Assembly (NCBI GenBank): GCA_020846575.1
Contig: JADLDQ010000218.1
Coordinates: 1 to 8,373 of the forward strand
Source: Burkholderiales bacterium
Lineage (GTDB): Bacteria > Pseudomonadota > Gammaproteobacteria > Burkholderiales > SG8-39
Reading direction: 5' to 3'
DNA length: 8,373 nucleotides
Shown: piece by piece, positions 1 through 6,090 of the stretch
Layout of the letters: every line of letters begins with the position of its first letter
How positions within the stretch are numbered: position 1 is the stretch's first letter
Notes under the pieces: generated by a model
Seen by the model: the letters and a program-made list of their open reading frames with translations, nothing else
Told to the model about the DNA's origin: nothing
The model's database searches: none
Program-made: the position numbers and the translations under genes

Positions 1-150
1 CTGGGCGGACTCGACAAGGCCCCGCCGGCGCGCTGAGCGGATCCTCCGGCGCGCCTGGCTCGACGGCCCGGGCGCCTTCCCGAGAGAAAGCGCAGCTTTC
101 CCTTGAGTCGGGGGAGCGCGAGGGGCGAGCAGCCCCTCGTTCCTCTTGAC
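1..150. other. Left-edge region without a confident gene
   Basis: No gene is supported here. One plus-strand frame is open from base 1 and stops at TGA 34-36 (translated end LGGLDKAPPAR). It could be the C-terminal tail of a gene left of the window, but eleven residues cannot be identified, and another plus frame is open to about 104. The rest is GC-rich and carries two hairpins annotated separately. If a plus-strand gene does end here, it converges on sodB and the hairpins would sit between the two gene ends. Confidence 0.4.
86..100. terminator. Short hairpin beyond sodB, possible terminator
   Basis: A perfect 6-bp stem, GAAAGC (86-91) with GCTTTC (95-100), closes a 3-base loop. On the minus strand, in the direction of sodB transcription, it is followed by TCTC; on the plus strand by CCTT. 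Neither is a true U tract, so intrinsic termination is only a possibility. Confidence 0.3.
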
Positions 151-152
151 TC
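105..152. terminator. Long dyad at the sodB 3' end, candidate bidirectional terminator
   Basis: The inner stem is CGAGGGGC (119-126) with GCCCCTCG (132-139) around a 5-base loop. Outer arms GAGTC (105-109) and GACTC (148-152) also pair, with G-U-rich pairing between the two stems. The right outer arm overlaps the sodB stop codon (151-153). On the plus strand the inner hairpin is followed by the pyrimidine run TTCCTCTT (140-147). On the minus strand it is followed by C-rich sequence. It therefore fits best as a terminator for a plus-strand gene left of the window, or as a 3'-end stabiliser of sodB mRNA. Confidence 0.45.
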
Positions 153-732
153 AGCCGGAAAAGTTGGCGGAAGCGAAACTCCAGTTGGCCAGCTTCCAGA
201 AGGCGCCGACGTAATCCGGCCGCCGGTTCCTGAAGTCGATGTAGTAGGCGTGCTCCCACACGTCGCAGGTCAGGAGCGGCTTGTCGCTGCCGGTGAGAGG
301 CGTTGCCGCGTTGCCGGTGTTGACGATGTCGAGCGATCCGTCGGATTTGCGGACCAGCCAGGTCCAGCCCGATCCGAAATTACCCACCGCTGACTTGGCA
401 AAAGCGTCTCTGAATGCGTCGGCCGACCCCCACTTCCTGTTCATGGCGTCCGCGAGCGCGCCCGACGGGTCTGCGCCGCCCTTGGGCGACAGTGAATTCC
501 AGTAGAAGGTGTGGTTCCAGATCTGGGCGGCGTTGTTGAAGATGCCGCCGGAAGACTTGCGCACGATGTCCTCCAGCGACGCGTTCTCGAACTCGGTGCC
601 CTTGATCAGGTTGTTCAGATTGGTGACGTAGGCCTGATGGTGCTTGCCGTAATGAAACTCGAGCGTTTCCTTCGAGATGTGCGGCTGCAGGGCGTCCATC
701 GCGTACGGAAGCGGGGGCAGTTTGTGCTCCAT
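151..732 (-). CDS. sodB: Superoxide dismutase [Fe]
   Basis: SodB converts superoxide to oxygen and hydrogen peroxide in the cytoplasm, using one iron per subunit, normally as a dimer. The 193-residue product matches the usual length of the family. The four metal ligands are visible at His27 (in FHYGKHH), His74 (in WNHTFYW), Asp157 and His161 (both in DVWEHAYY). Gln70, four residues before His74, sits where iron-type enzymes place the active-site glutamine, which favours Fe over Mn. His31 and Tyr35 of the first helix are also present. There is no signal peptide. The ATG at 732 is preceded by CAGGAG with a spacing of about 7 bases. A good promoter candidate lies 33-61 bases upstream, so the gene can be transcribed without xseA, which lies 170 bp upstream on the same strand. 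Confidence 0.98.
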   Translation of the reverse strand: MEHKLPPLPYAMDALQPHISKETLEFHYGKHHQAYVTNLNNLIKGTEFENASLEDIVRKSSGGIFNNAAQIWNHTFYWNSLSPKGGADPSGALADAMNRKWGSADAFRDAFAKSAVGNFGSGWTWLVRKSDGSLDIVNTGNAATPLTGSDKPLLTCDVWEHAYYIDFRNRRPDYVGAFWKLANWSFASANFSG

Positions 733-764
733 CGGTCGACTCCTGGTCGGTTGGCGGACTGGGG

Positions 765-793
765 ATTCTAGGAAAGTTGCCCTGCGGCCGCAA
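765..793 (-). promoter_or_regulatory. Candidate sigma70 promoter for sodB
   Basis: On the minus strand TTGCGG (788-793) is followed after exactly 17 bases by TAGAAT (765-770). The -10 matches the consensus at five of six positions and the -35 at three of six. Transcription would begin near 758, giving a 5' leader of about 25 bases that includes the CAGGAG ribosome-binding site. The -10 lies within CTAGAATCC, which is also found just upstream of xseA. Confidence 0.55.
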
Positions 794-902
794 CGCGGAT
801 CTTCCCCGGTATCGCGGTCGAGCCTCGGGACGTGCGATGCACGACGAGATTCGCGCTCTTGCCGGCATTTCCCGGCCCTGTGTGCGCAGGCCGCACCGAG
901 CG

Positions 903-2273
903 TTACCGGCCCCGCTCCACGCGCAGTTCGGCTCCGCCGCGTGCGAACTGCGCTTCGAGTCGCTGGCCCGGCCGCAGCGTCGCCCCATCGGTGACGACGG
1001 CGCCGCTCTCGTCGCGCACCAGACTGTAGCCCCTGGAGAGAACACGGGCCGGTGCGAGGTGATCGAGGTTCGCCGCGAGGGATGCGAGCCGCAGTTCGCG
1101 GTGCTCGAGCGCGGCCCGCAGGCAAGCCGTGAGCCGCTCGAACCGGTCCGCAGCGAGCGCCTGGAGTTCGCACGTGCGCGGGACCGCCGAGCGCATGCGT
1201 TCGGCGAGGTTCGCGATCCGCCACGCGCGTTCCTGGAATCGCCGCGCGGTCGCGCGTGCGAGCTGCGCCGCCCGATCCCCGAACGCATGCTGGAGGTCCG
1301 CGAGCCGCCTGCCGGGATGCGCGAGCCGCCTCGTGAGGTGATCGAGGTTCTGGGCGCGGATCTGCTGCTCGCGCCGCGTGCTGCGCTGCAGCCGGCGCGC
1401 CAACCCCGAGAGCGCTTCGAGCAGCTCGATCCTCGCCGGGCTCACCATCTCGGCGGCCGCCGTCGGCGTCGCGGCGCGCCGGTCCGCGGCGAAATCGGCG
1501 ATGGTGAAGTCTGTTTCGTGGCCCACGCCGCACACGACCGGGATCGCGCAGGCGCGTATTGCCCGCGCGACCCGCTCCTCGTTGAATGCCCACAGATCCT
1601 CGATGCTCCCTCCGCCGCGGCACAGGATCAGCACGTCGCACTCGCGCCGCGCGCCGGCGCTGGCGAGCGCCGCGGCGATCGCGCTCGCGGCCTCGGTGCC
1701 CTGCACCGGGACCGGGTAGACGATTACCGGGATCGCGGCATTGCGGCGGCGGATGGCGGCGAGCACGTCCGAGAGCGCGGCCGCCTGCGGCGAGGTGATC
1801 ACGCCGATGCGGCGCGGCAGGTAGGGCAGTGCGCGCTTGACAGCCTCGCTGAACAGGCCCTCCTGTTCGAGCCGGGCCTTCAGCCTGAGAAACGCCTCGT
1901 ACAGCGCGCCGGGACCCGAGGCGCGCATGCGCTCCACGACCAGCTGGAAGTCTCCGCGCGCCTCGTAGAGCGTCGGCAGACCCTGCGCCTCCACCAGCGC
2001 GCCGTCGCGCGGAGTCCAGTCGAGCGCCTGCCCGCGGTTGCGGAACATCACGCAGCGCAGCTGCGCCTGCGCATCCTTGAGCACGAAGTACGCGTGTCCG
2101 GAGCGTGCAACCACGCACGCGGATACTTCGCCGCGGATCCACAGCAGCGGGTAGCGGTGCTCGATCAGGTCCCGCACGCTGCGATTGAACTGGGAGACGC
2201 TGAGAATGTCGGCGGGCGCGGGCGTGGTCTCTGGCGCCGCGATCGATCGTCCCGGCAGGGAGTTTTCGAGCAT
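903..2273 (-). CDS. xseA: Exodeoxyribonuclease VII large subunit
   Basis: XseA is the catalytic subunit of exonuclease VII, which degrades single-stranded DNA from both ends into oligonucleotides and works with several copies of the small XseB subunit. xseB is not in this window. From the ATG at 2273 the product is 456 residues, the normal family size. Residues about 23-120 form the N-terminal OB-fold DNA-binding domain (WIRGEVS, HAYFVLKD, GDFQLVVERM). Residues about 125-290 are the nuclease core, with GVITS and Asp169, CRGGGSIEDLWAFN (Arg219) and GHETDFTIADF (His252, Asp255). These align with the E. coli residues D155, R205, H238 and D241. A long Arg/Ala-rich helical region follows, expected to bind XseB, and the tail carries the conserved SRGYS motif. 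A GTG at 2276 directly precedes the ATG and is an equally possible start. A TAG codon two codons upstream of that GTG excludes earlier starts in this frame. Confidence 0.97.
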   Translation of the reverse strand: MLENSLPGRSIAAPETTPAPADILSVSQFNRSVRDLIEHRYPLLWIRGEVSACVVARSGHAYFVLKDAQAQLRCVMFRNRGQALDWTPRDGALVEAQGLPTLYEARGDFQLVVERMRASGPGALYEAFLRLKARLEQEGLFSEAVKRALPYLPRRIGVITSPQAAALSDVLAAIRRRNAAIPVIVYPVPVQGTEAASAIAAALASAGARRECDVLILCRGGGSIEDLWAFNEERVARAIRACAIPVVCGVGHETDFTIADFAADRRAATPTAAAEMVSPARIELLEALSGLARRLQRSTRREQQIRAQNLDHLTRRLAHPGRRLADLQHAFGDRAAQLARATARRFQERAWRIANLAERMRSAVPRTCELQALAADRFERLTACLRAALEHRELRLASLAANLDHLAPARVLSRGYSLVRDESGAVVTDGATLRPGQRLEAQFARGGAELRVERGR

Positions 2274-2279
2274 CACCGG

Positions 2280-2285
2280 ATTCTA
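2280..2285 (-). promoter_or_regulatory. TAGAAT -10-like element abutting the xseA start
   Basis: On the minus strand TAGAAT is followed by CCGGTG and then the xseA ATG. If used as a -10 box, transcription would start at or within a base or two of the ATG, giving a leaderless message. The hexamer 17 bases upstream is CCAGGG, a poor -35. The same CTAGAATCC 9-mer forms the sodB -10. A purine-rich GGAAGGG lies 13 bases before the ATG and could instead be a distant ribosome-binding site for a longer transcript. Confidence 0.35.
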
Positions 2286-2555
2286 GCCCTTCCACACGCG
2301 GTCCCTGGCTGCCGGAGCCGGTGCCTCTCGCAATGGATTCACCCGGACCAAGTTGGCAAGCCGCTGATTGGCTGGTGTATTCCAGCAGGCGCGGGAGACC
2401 ATGGCGGCGGGAAGATCCTCGTTCCGAACCCGTTCGGCGCGCCCGATCGAGCGCTCTGTACGGGTGGATCCAAGACGCATGTGGACAACTTCGACGACTG
2501 CGCGAACACGGCGTGCGGGCACTGCGAGGCGCGTGGACGGGACAAGGCACGAGCA

Positions 2556-2643
2556 GGTCCCGCGCGCGGCTTGCGGACGGGACCGCGATGCAGCGCTGCG
2601 AGCGAGGGTTCCGTCGCAGCGGGAGCGCGGGGCAGCGCGCTGC
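2556..2643. repeat. Three inverted repeats upstream of the exbB promoter
   Basis: Three separate dyads lie in a row. The first is GGTCCCG (2556-2562) with CGGGACC (2578-2584). The second is CGCTGCGA (2594-2601) with TCGCAGCG (2614-2621), 8 perfect base pairs. The third is the perfect 12-base palindrome GCAGCGCGCTGC (2632-2643). The last ends 4 bases before the -35 box of the exbB promoter, where a regulator could bind. GC-rich DNA makes such repeats common, so a function is inference. Confidence 0.4.
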
Positions 2644-2647
2644 TCGA

Positions 2648-2676
2648 TTGCCGAATGAATTCGCGCACGCTAAAGT
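2648..2676 (+). promoter_or_regulatory. Candidate sigma70 promoter for the exbB-exbD-lpxK cluster
   Basis: TTGCCG (2648-2653) and TAAAGT (2671-2676) are separated by exactly 17 bases; each matches the sigma70 consensus at four of six positions. Initiation would fall near 2683, giving a leader of roughly 30 bases that contains the GAGGAG ribosome-binding site. The genes from exbB to kdsB are tightly packed and could all be read from here. Confidence 0.5.
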
Positions 2677-2714
2677 GTCGCCGCCCTGACTCGCAAGACT
2701 GAGGAGCGCGCGCG

Positions 2715-3353
2715 TTGTACGCAATTATCCAGGCCGCAGGCTGGCCGATCTGGTTTCTGCTGCTCGCTTCGGTCATCGCAGTGGCGCTCATCATCGAAAG
2801 GCTCGTCTCCCTTCGCCGCAATCGCATCGTGCCGCCCGGGCTGCTCGACAGGGTCCTGGCCGCTTACCGCAAGCAGGGCGTCACCGAGGAAATGCTCGAG
2901 CGCCTGAGAGCCGACTCGCCGCTGGGGCGGGTGCTCGCAGCGGGGCTGCGCAACGTGAAGAGCCCGCGCGAGGTGATGAAGGAGGCGATCGAGGAGGCCG
3001 GTCGCGCGGTGAGTCACGACCTGGAAAGGTTCCTGACCACTCTGGGGACCATCGCGAGCATCTCGCCGCTCATGGGGCTGTTCGGAACCGTGGTCGGCAT
3101 GATCGAGATTTTCGGCTCCCAGGGGCCGACCGGCTCCAACCCGCAGCAGCTCGCGCACGGCATTTCCGTCGCGCTGTACAACACGGGTTTAGGGCTGATC
3201 ATCGCCATTCCCTCGGTGATCTTCTTCCGGCACTTCAGGGCGAGCGTGGACCACCTGGTGGTGCACATGGAGCAGCAGGCCGCGCGTCTGGTCGACGTGC
3301 TGCACGGCGAGCGTACCGACCAGCAGTCACCGCCCGCGGCGGAGCGGCGATGA
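2715..3353 (+). CDS. exbB: MotA/TolQ/ExbB-family proton channel protein
   Basis: This inner-membrane protein should form, with ExbD, a proton-driven motor that powers energy transfer across the envelope. The 212-residue product has three predicted membrane segments: about 10-29, 108-130 and 150-171. The second and third carry the family signature, SPLMGLFGTVVGM (Thr125) and ALYNTGLGLIIAIP (Thr157), where these channels place pore-lining threonines. The cytoplasmic region lies between the first two segments (about 34-105). The start is a TTG, chosen because GAGGAG (2701-2706) is spaced 8 bases before it and the first membrane segment follows directly. The stop overlaps the exbD start (ATGA), indicating translational coupling. 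No tonB or tolA is nearby, so the partner is unknown. A TolQ-type role is not excluded, but a tolQ locus would normally be followed by tolR-tolA-tolB. Confidence 0.93.
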   Translation: MYAIIQAAGWPIWFLLLASVIAVALIIERLVSLRRNRIVPPGLLDRVLAAYRKQGVTEEMLERLRADSPLGRVLAAGLRNVKSPREVMKEAIEEAGRAVSHDLERFLTTLGTIASISPLMGLFGTVVGMIEIFGSQGPTGSNPQQLAHGISVALYNTGLGLIIAIPSVIFFRHFRASVDHLVVHMEQQAARLVDVLHGERTDQQSPPAAERR

Positions 3354-3766
3354 ACTTCCGCAGCAGCCGCGGGGAAGAGCCGGAAATCAACCTGATTCCG
3401 ATGATCGACGTGCTGCTGGTGATCATCATCTTCCTGATGCTCACCACGACCTATTCGCGCTTCGCCGAACTCCAGATCAACCTTCCGAGCGCCGACGCGG
3501 AGAAGCCGCCGGAGCGCGCGAACGAGATCAGCGTGGTGATGGGAGCAGGCGGGCTCTACCAGATCAACCGCCGGCCGGTCGCGTACAAGGACGTCGCCTC
3601 TTTCAGCCAGGAACTCAGGCGCGCGGGTTCGGGCATGAGCAATCCGGTGGTGGTCATCAACGCCGATGCGGGCGTGACGCACCAGGCGGTGGTACAGGTG
3701 ATGGATGCTGCCCGCCACGCGGGGTACGGGCAGATCGCCTTCGCGGTGGAGCAGTCGGCGCGGTAG
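3350..3766 (+). CDS. exbD: ExbD/TolR-family biopolymer transport protein
   Basis: ExbD is the second subunit of the proton-driven motor. Its membrane helix dimerises inside the ExbB pentamer pore and its C-terminal domain lies in the periplasm. The 138-residue product has a short cytoplasmic N-terminus (1-12) and one membrane helix (about 15-34). That helix carries the essential protonatable aspartate, Asp20, in the motif NLIPMIDVLLVIIIF. The periplasmic domain (about 40-135) ends with VVINADAGVTHQAVVQVMD, typical of the family. The ATG lies inside the exbB stop overlap and is preceded by GGAG at a spacing of 5. ExbD and TolR cannot be separated from sequence alone. The neighbourhood (lpxK, no tolA/tolB) favours ExbD. 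Confidence 0.93.
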   Translation: MNFRSSRGEEPEINLIPMIDVLLVIIIFLMLTTTYSRFAELQINLPSADAEKPPERANEISVVMGAGGLYQINRRPVAYKDVASFSQELRRAGSGMSNPVVVINADAGVTHQAVVQVMDAARHAGYGQIAFAVEQSAR

Positions 3767-3779
3767 CGGGCCGCGGCGA

Positions 3780-3813
3780 GACAGGGGTTCCGGCCCGACA
3801 GGGGTTCCGGCCC
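3780..3813 (+). repeat. Exact 17-bp tandem duplication between exbD and lpxK
   Basis: The unit GACAGGGGTTCCGGCCC occurs twice head to tail with no mismatch (3780-3796 and 3797-3813). It begins 14 bases after the exbD stop. The duplication lies outside the chosen reading frames and looks recent because the copies are identical. Confidence 0.9.
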
Positions 3814-3840
3814 CGAGGCGCCCGCGCCCGGACGACGGGG

Positions 3841-3862
3841 TGCGCGCCGCGCGCAGCGCGCA
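3841..3862. repeat. GC-rich inverted repeat before lpxK
   Basis: TGCGCGC (3841-3847) pairs with GCGCGCA (3856-3862) around an 8-base loop. The core GCGCGCAGCGCGC (3849-3861) recurs in reverse complement at 6779-6791, after adk. There is no U tract, so a terminator is unlikely. It may only stall or shield the transcript ahead of the lpxK ribosome-binding site (3884-3887). Confidence 0.4.
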
Positions 3863-3896
3863 GACCCCGCAGGCGGCTTCTCCGAGGTCTGAATCG

Positions 3897-4907
3897 GTGG
3901 GTAACTTTCCCGGTTTCTGGCGCAGGCGCGGCCCGGCCGCGCTCGCGCTGTACCCTTTGAGCCTGATCTACGGGGCCCTCGCCGGCGTGCGCCGCGAGCT
4001 CTACCGCCGGGGCGCGCTGCCGAGCGTGCGCGTCGAGGTGCCGGTGATCGTGGTCGGCAACGTACTGGTCGGTGGCACCGGGAAGACGCCCCTCGTTCTG
4101 GCGCTCACCGAGCGGCTCAAGGGTGAGGGAATGCGCCCGGGCATCGTGTCCCGGGGGCATGGAGGCCGGGGGCGAGGCGTGGCGGCCGTGAACGACGCGA
4201 GCGACCCGGCGGTGGCGGGCGACGAGCCGGTGCTGCTCGCCCTGCGCGCCGGCTCGCCGGTGTACGTCGGGCGCGATCGCGCGGCGGCGGCCCGCGCGCT
4301 GCTTGCCGCGCATCCCGAGTGCGACCTCGTCATCTGCGACGACGGGCTGCAGCATTACCGTCTGGCGCGCGACCTGGAGATCGCGGTCGAGGACGAGCGC
4401 GGCGCAGGGAACGGCCTGCTGCTGCCGGCAGGTCCGCTGCGGGAGCCGGCCGGGCGTCCGGTCGATTGCCGCGTGCTCAACGCGCCCGAAGGCCCGGCGC
4501 CGGCGTCTCCCGCGGCGCACGGCGTGGCGGGCGGCGCCGAGGTGTTCCGCATGACGCTTGAACCGGCCGGCATCTACCGGCTCGATCGGCCGGCCGACAT
4601 CCTGGATCCGGCTTCGCTCTGCGGTCTGAGGCTGCATGCGGTGGCGGGCATCGGGAACCCGCGACGGTTCTTCGATACCCTGGAGCGCCTGGGGCTGCGC
4701 GCCGAACCCCATGCGTTTCCGGACCACCACGCCTACCGGGCCGCCGACCTCGCATTCCGCGATTGCGACGCCGTGGTGATGACCGAGAAGGATGCGGTAA
4801 AATGCGCGCGCTTCGGGTGCGCTGGCCTGTACGCGCTGCGCGTCGAGGCGCGCCTCGACGCGGCGTTCTTCGAGAAGGTCGCGTCGCGGCTGCGGCAGGT
4901 CCGATGA
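3897..4907 (+). CDS. lpxK: Tetraacyldisaccharide 4'-kinase
   Basis: LpxK transfers phosphate from ATP to the 4' position of the tetraacyldisaccharide 1-phosphate, giving lipid IVA, at the cytoplasmic face of the inner membrane. The 336-residue product is close to the E. coli length (328). Residues about 13-31 form the N-terminal membrane-anchoring helix (LALYPLSLIYGALAG). The Walker A loop GGTGKT is at 59-64, SRGHGG at 85-90, AGDEP at 107-111 and the signature DDGLQHYRL at 148-156. VAGIGNP, FPDHHAY and MTEKDAVKC follow in the C-terminal half. The GTG start at 3897 is chosen because GAGG (3884-3887) precedes it by 9 bases and the product then begins as in relatives. The frame stays open further upstream, but only as a shadow of exbD. 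The 130-bp gap to exbD is large for this cluster and contains the tandem repeat and a hairpin. Confidence 0.97.
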   Translation: MGNFPGFWRRRGPAALALYPLSLIYGALAGVRRELYRRGALPSVRVEVPVIVVGNVLVGGTGKTPLVLALTERLKGEGMRPGIVSRGHGGRGRGVAAVNDASDPAVAGDEPVLLALRAGSPVYVGRDRAAAARALLAAHPECDLVICDDGLQHYRLARDLEIAVEDERGAGNGLLLPAGPLREPAGRPVDCRVLNAPEGPAPASPAAHGVAGGAEVFRMTLEPAGIYRLDRPADILDPASLCGLRLHAVAGIGNPRRFFDTLERLGLRAEPHAFPDHHAYRAADLAFRDCDAVVMTEKDAVKCARFGCAGLYALRVEARLDAAFFEKVASRLRQVR

Positions 4908-4950
4908 GACCGCCGCGCCCCTTCACGAGGGTTTCTGCAGGCGCCCAGCG

Positions 4951-5133
4951 ATGGATTCCAGGCTGCTCGACATTCTCGTCTGTCCCATCTGCAAGGGCCC
5001 GCTCGTGCATCTCAAGAGCCGGATGGAACTGGTGTGCAAGCCCGATCGCCTCGCGTTCCCCATGCACGACGGCATCCCGGTGATGCTCGAGGACGAGGCG
5101 CGACGGCTGGCGGCCGAGGAGGAGGTCGGCTGA
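4951..5133 (+). CDS. ycaR: Trm112/YcaR-family small zinc-ribbon protein
   Basis: This 60-residue protein belongs to the Trm112-like family (UPF0434). It is the same length as E. coli YcaR, which also lies between lpxK and kdsB. The N-terminal LLDILVCPICKGPL carries Cys11 and Cys14 of a degenerate zinc ribbon. A third cysteine is at residue 39 (LVCKPD), followed by the strongly conserved LAFPMHDGIPVMLEDEAR. The fourth ligand of a classical four-cysteine ribbon is missing, as in other family members. Eukaryotic Trm112 activates methyltransferases; the role of the bacterial protein is not firmly established. It starts 43 bases after lpxK and ends 25 bases before kdsB, so it is probably co-transcribed with both. 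The ribosome-binding site is weak. Confidence 0.95.
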   Translation: MDSRLLDILVCPICKGPLVHLKSRMELVCKPDRLAFPMHDGIPVMLEDEARRLAAEEEVG

Positions 5134-5158
5134 ACCGGCGGCTTTCCCGGGTGATGGC

Positions 5159-5929
5159 GTGAGCGTCTTCGTCGCCGTCATTCCGGCGCGCCTCGCCTCC
5201 ACCCGGCTGCCCGGCAAGATGCTGGCGGACATCGGCGGCAGGCCGATGGTGGTCCGGGTCGCCGAACGCGCCCGCGCGAGCGGCGCAGCCCGTGTTCTCG
5301 TGGCGACGGATCACGCGCAGGTCGCGCGGGCGGTCGCCGCGCACGGCTTCGAGGCGATCATGACGCGGGAGGATCACGCCTCCGGTACCGAGCGGGTGGC
5401 CGAGGCGGCGCGCCTGGCGGGCCTTGCGGAGCACTCGCTGATCGTCAACGTGCAGGGCGACGAACCGCTGATCGAGCCCTCGCTGATCCGCGCGGTCGCC
5501 GAACTGCTGGAACGCGACACGGCCGCCGCCATGGCCACGGCGTGCAGCCCGATCCGCGGCACCCGGGAGATGTTCAATCCCAACGTGGTGAAGGTGGTGC
5601 TCGACGCGGCGGGGCGCGCCTGCTACTTCAGCCGCGCGCCGGTTCCTTACGCGCGCGATGCGTTCTCGGCCGGCCCGCCCGCGGCGTTACCCGCGGGACT
5701 GCCGTGCTTCCGGCACACGGGCATCTACGCCTATCGAGTGCGCACGCTCGCGGCCTACGCCGCGCTGGCGCCGGTGGCGATCGAGCGCTTCGAGGCGCTC
5801 GAGCAATTGCGCGCCCTGGCGCACGGCCTGCGCATCGCGGTGCTCGTCACCGAAGGCGAACCGTCCCCGGGCGTGGACACCGCGGAAGACCTCGAGTGCG
5901 TGCGGCGACTGGCTGCCGCGCGGGACTGA
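5159..5929 (+). CDS. kdsB: 3-deoxy-manno-octulosonate cytidylyltransferase
   Basis: KdsB (CMP-Kdo synthetase) activates Kdo with CTP, giving CMP-Kdo and pyrophosphate. CMP-Kdo is the donor for attaching the inner-core sugar to lipid IVA, so it works one step after LpxK. The 256-residue product has the nucleotide-binding N-terminus IPARLASTRLPGK (8-20), TDH (50-52), SGTERVAEA (from 75), the catalytic VNVQGDEP (Asp101) and NPNVVKVV. YFSRAPVPYARD, HTGIYAYR, FEALEQLRAL and GVDTAEDL (Asp240, the second metal-site position) follow. The GTG start is preceded by GGTGAT a few bases away. An overlapping ATG five bases earlier hits a stop after two codons. The pyrophosphate released is hydrolysable by the HppA encoded downstream, though HppA is not dedicated to this pathway. 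Confidence 0.98.
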   Translation: MSVFVAVIPARLASTRLPGKMLADIGGRPMVVRVAERARASGAARVLVATDHAQVARAVAAHGFEAIMTREDHASGTERVAEAARLAGLAEHSLIVNVQGDEPLIEPSLIRAVAELLERDTAAAMATACSPIRGTREMFNPNVVKVVLDAAGRACYFSRAPVPYARDAFSAGPPAALPAGLPCFRHTGIYAYRVRTLAAYAALAPVAIERFEALEQLRALAHGLRIAVLVTEGEPSPGVDTAEDLECVRRLAAARD

Positions 5930-5974
5930 GCGCGCTGCCCCGCGGCGGCGGCGCTGCCATGACCGACCCCGGTG

Positions 5975-5980
5975 TAGAAT
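5975..5980 (+). promoter_or_regulatory. Candidate -10 element upstream of adk
   Basis: TAGAAT matches the sigma70 -10 consensus at five of six positions and lies about 100 bases before the adk start, in the 151-bp kdsB-adk gap. No good -35 is seen at 16-18 bases. CTGCCA (5954-5959) matches four of six positions but at a spacing of only 15. It is the same hexamer as at sodB and xseA, which supports a separate adk promoter. Initiation would fall near 5987. Confidence 0.4.
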
Positions 5981-5988
5981 CGCGCACC

Positions 5989-6090
5989 ATGTCTGGTCCG
6001 CGAGCAAAGCGCGGCCGCGAATCGCATCCCGCGGCGCTCGACCGGCCGCTCGATCATCCTTCTCATCGCTCGAGAACAGCATGCGACTGA
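5989..6090 (+). other. Possible 33-codon leader ORF overlapping the adk start
   Basis: An ATG 8 bases after the TAGAAT box opens a 33-codon frame rich in Arg, His and Pro (MSGPRAKRGRESHP...). Its TGA (6088-6090) overlaps the first codons of adk in a different reading frame. It has no ribosome-binding site and would be translated only from a near-leaderless transcript. It could be chance in GC-rich DNA, or a coupling leader for adk. I do not recognise the peptide. Confidence 0.2.

Larger units (their letters stand above)
2274..2714. other. Divergent intergenic region between xseA and exbB
   Basis: This 441-bp stretch separates two divergently transcribed genes and holds no gene I can recognise. 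Short open frames exist on both strands, for example a 79-codon minus-strand frame ending at 2283. They have low-complexity Arg/Ala/Pro-rich translations typical of chance frames in GC-rich DNA. It contains a -10-like element next to the xseA start, a well-formed exbB promoter, and three inverted repeats at 2556-2643. There is no tRNA, insertion sequence end or attachment site. Confidence 0.6.

Noticed and set aside
2283..2522. A 79-codon minus-strand frame ending just before xseA.
   Set aside because: It has no recognisable motif and no supporting ribosome-binding site, and its composition matches chance frames.
777..2702. A 641-codon plus-strand frame opposite xseA.
   Set aside because: It is antisense to a clear XseA, has a low-complexity Arg/Ala/His-rich translation and no recognisable motif. 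Such shadows are common at this GC content.
151..2724. The sodB frame stays open far upstream, giving an apparent 857-codon minus-strand frame.
   Set aside because: The part upstream of 732 overlaps xseA in another frame and is Arg/Ala/Gly-rich. SodB is full length from the ATG at 732, with its own ribosome-binding site, so this is not a fusion.
2715..3766. A complete TonB or Tol energy-transduction locus.
   Set aside because: Only the two motor subunits are present. No tonB, tolA, tolB or pal lies in the window.
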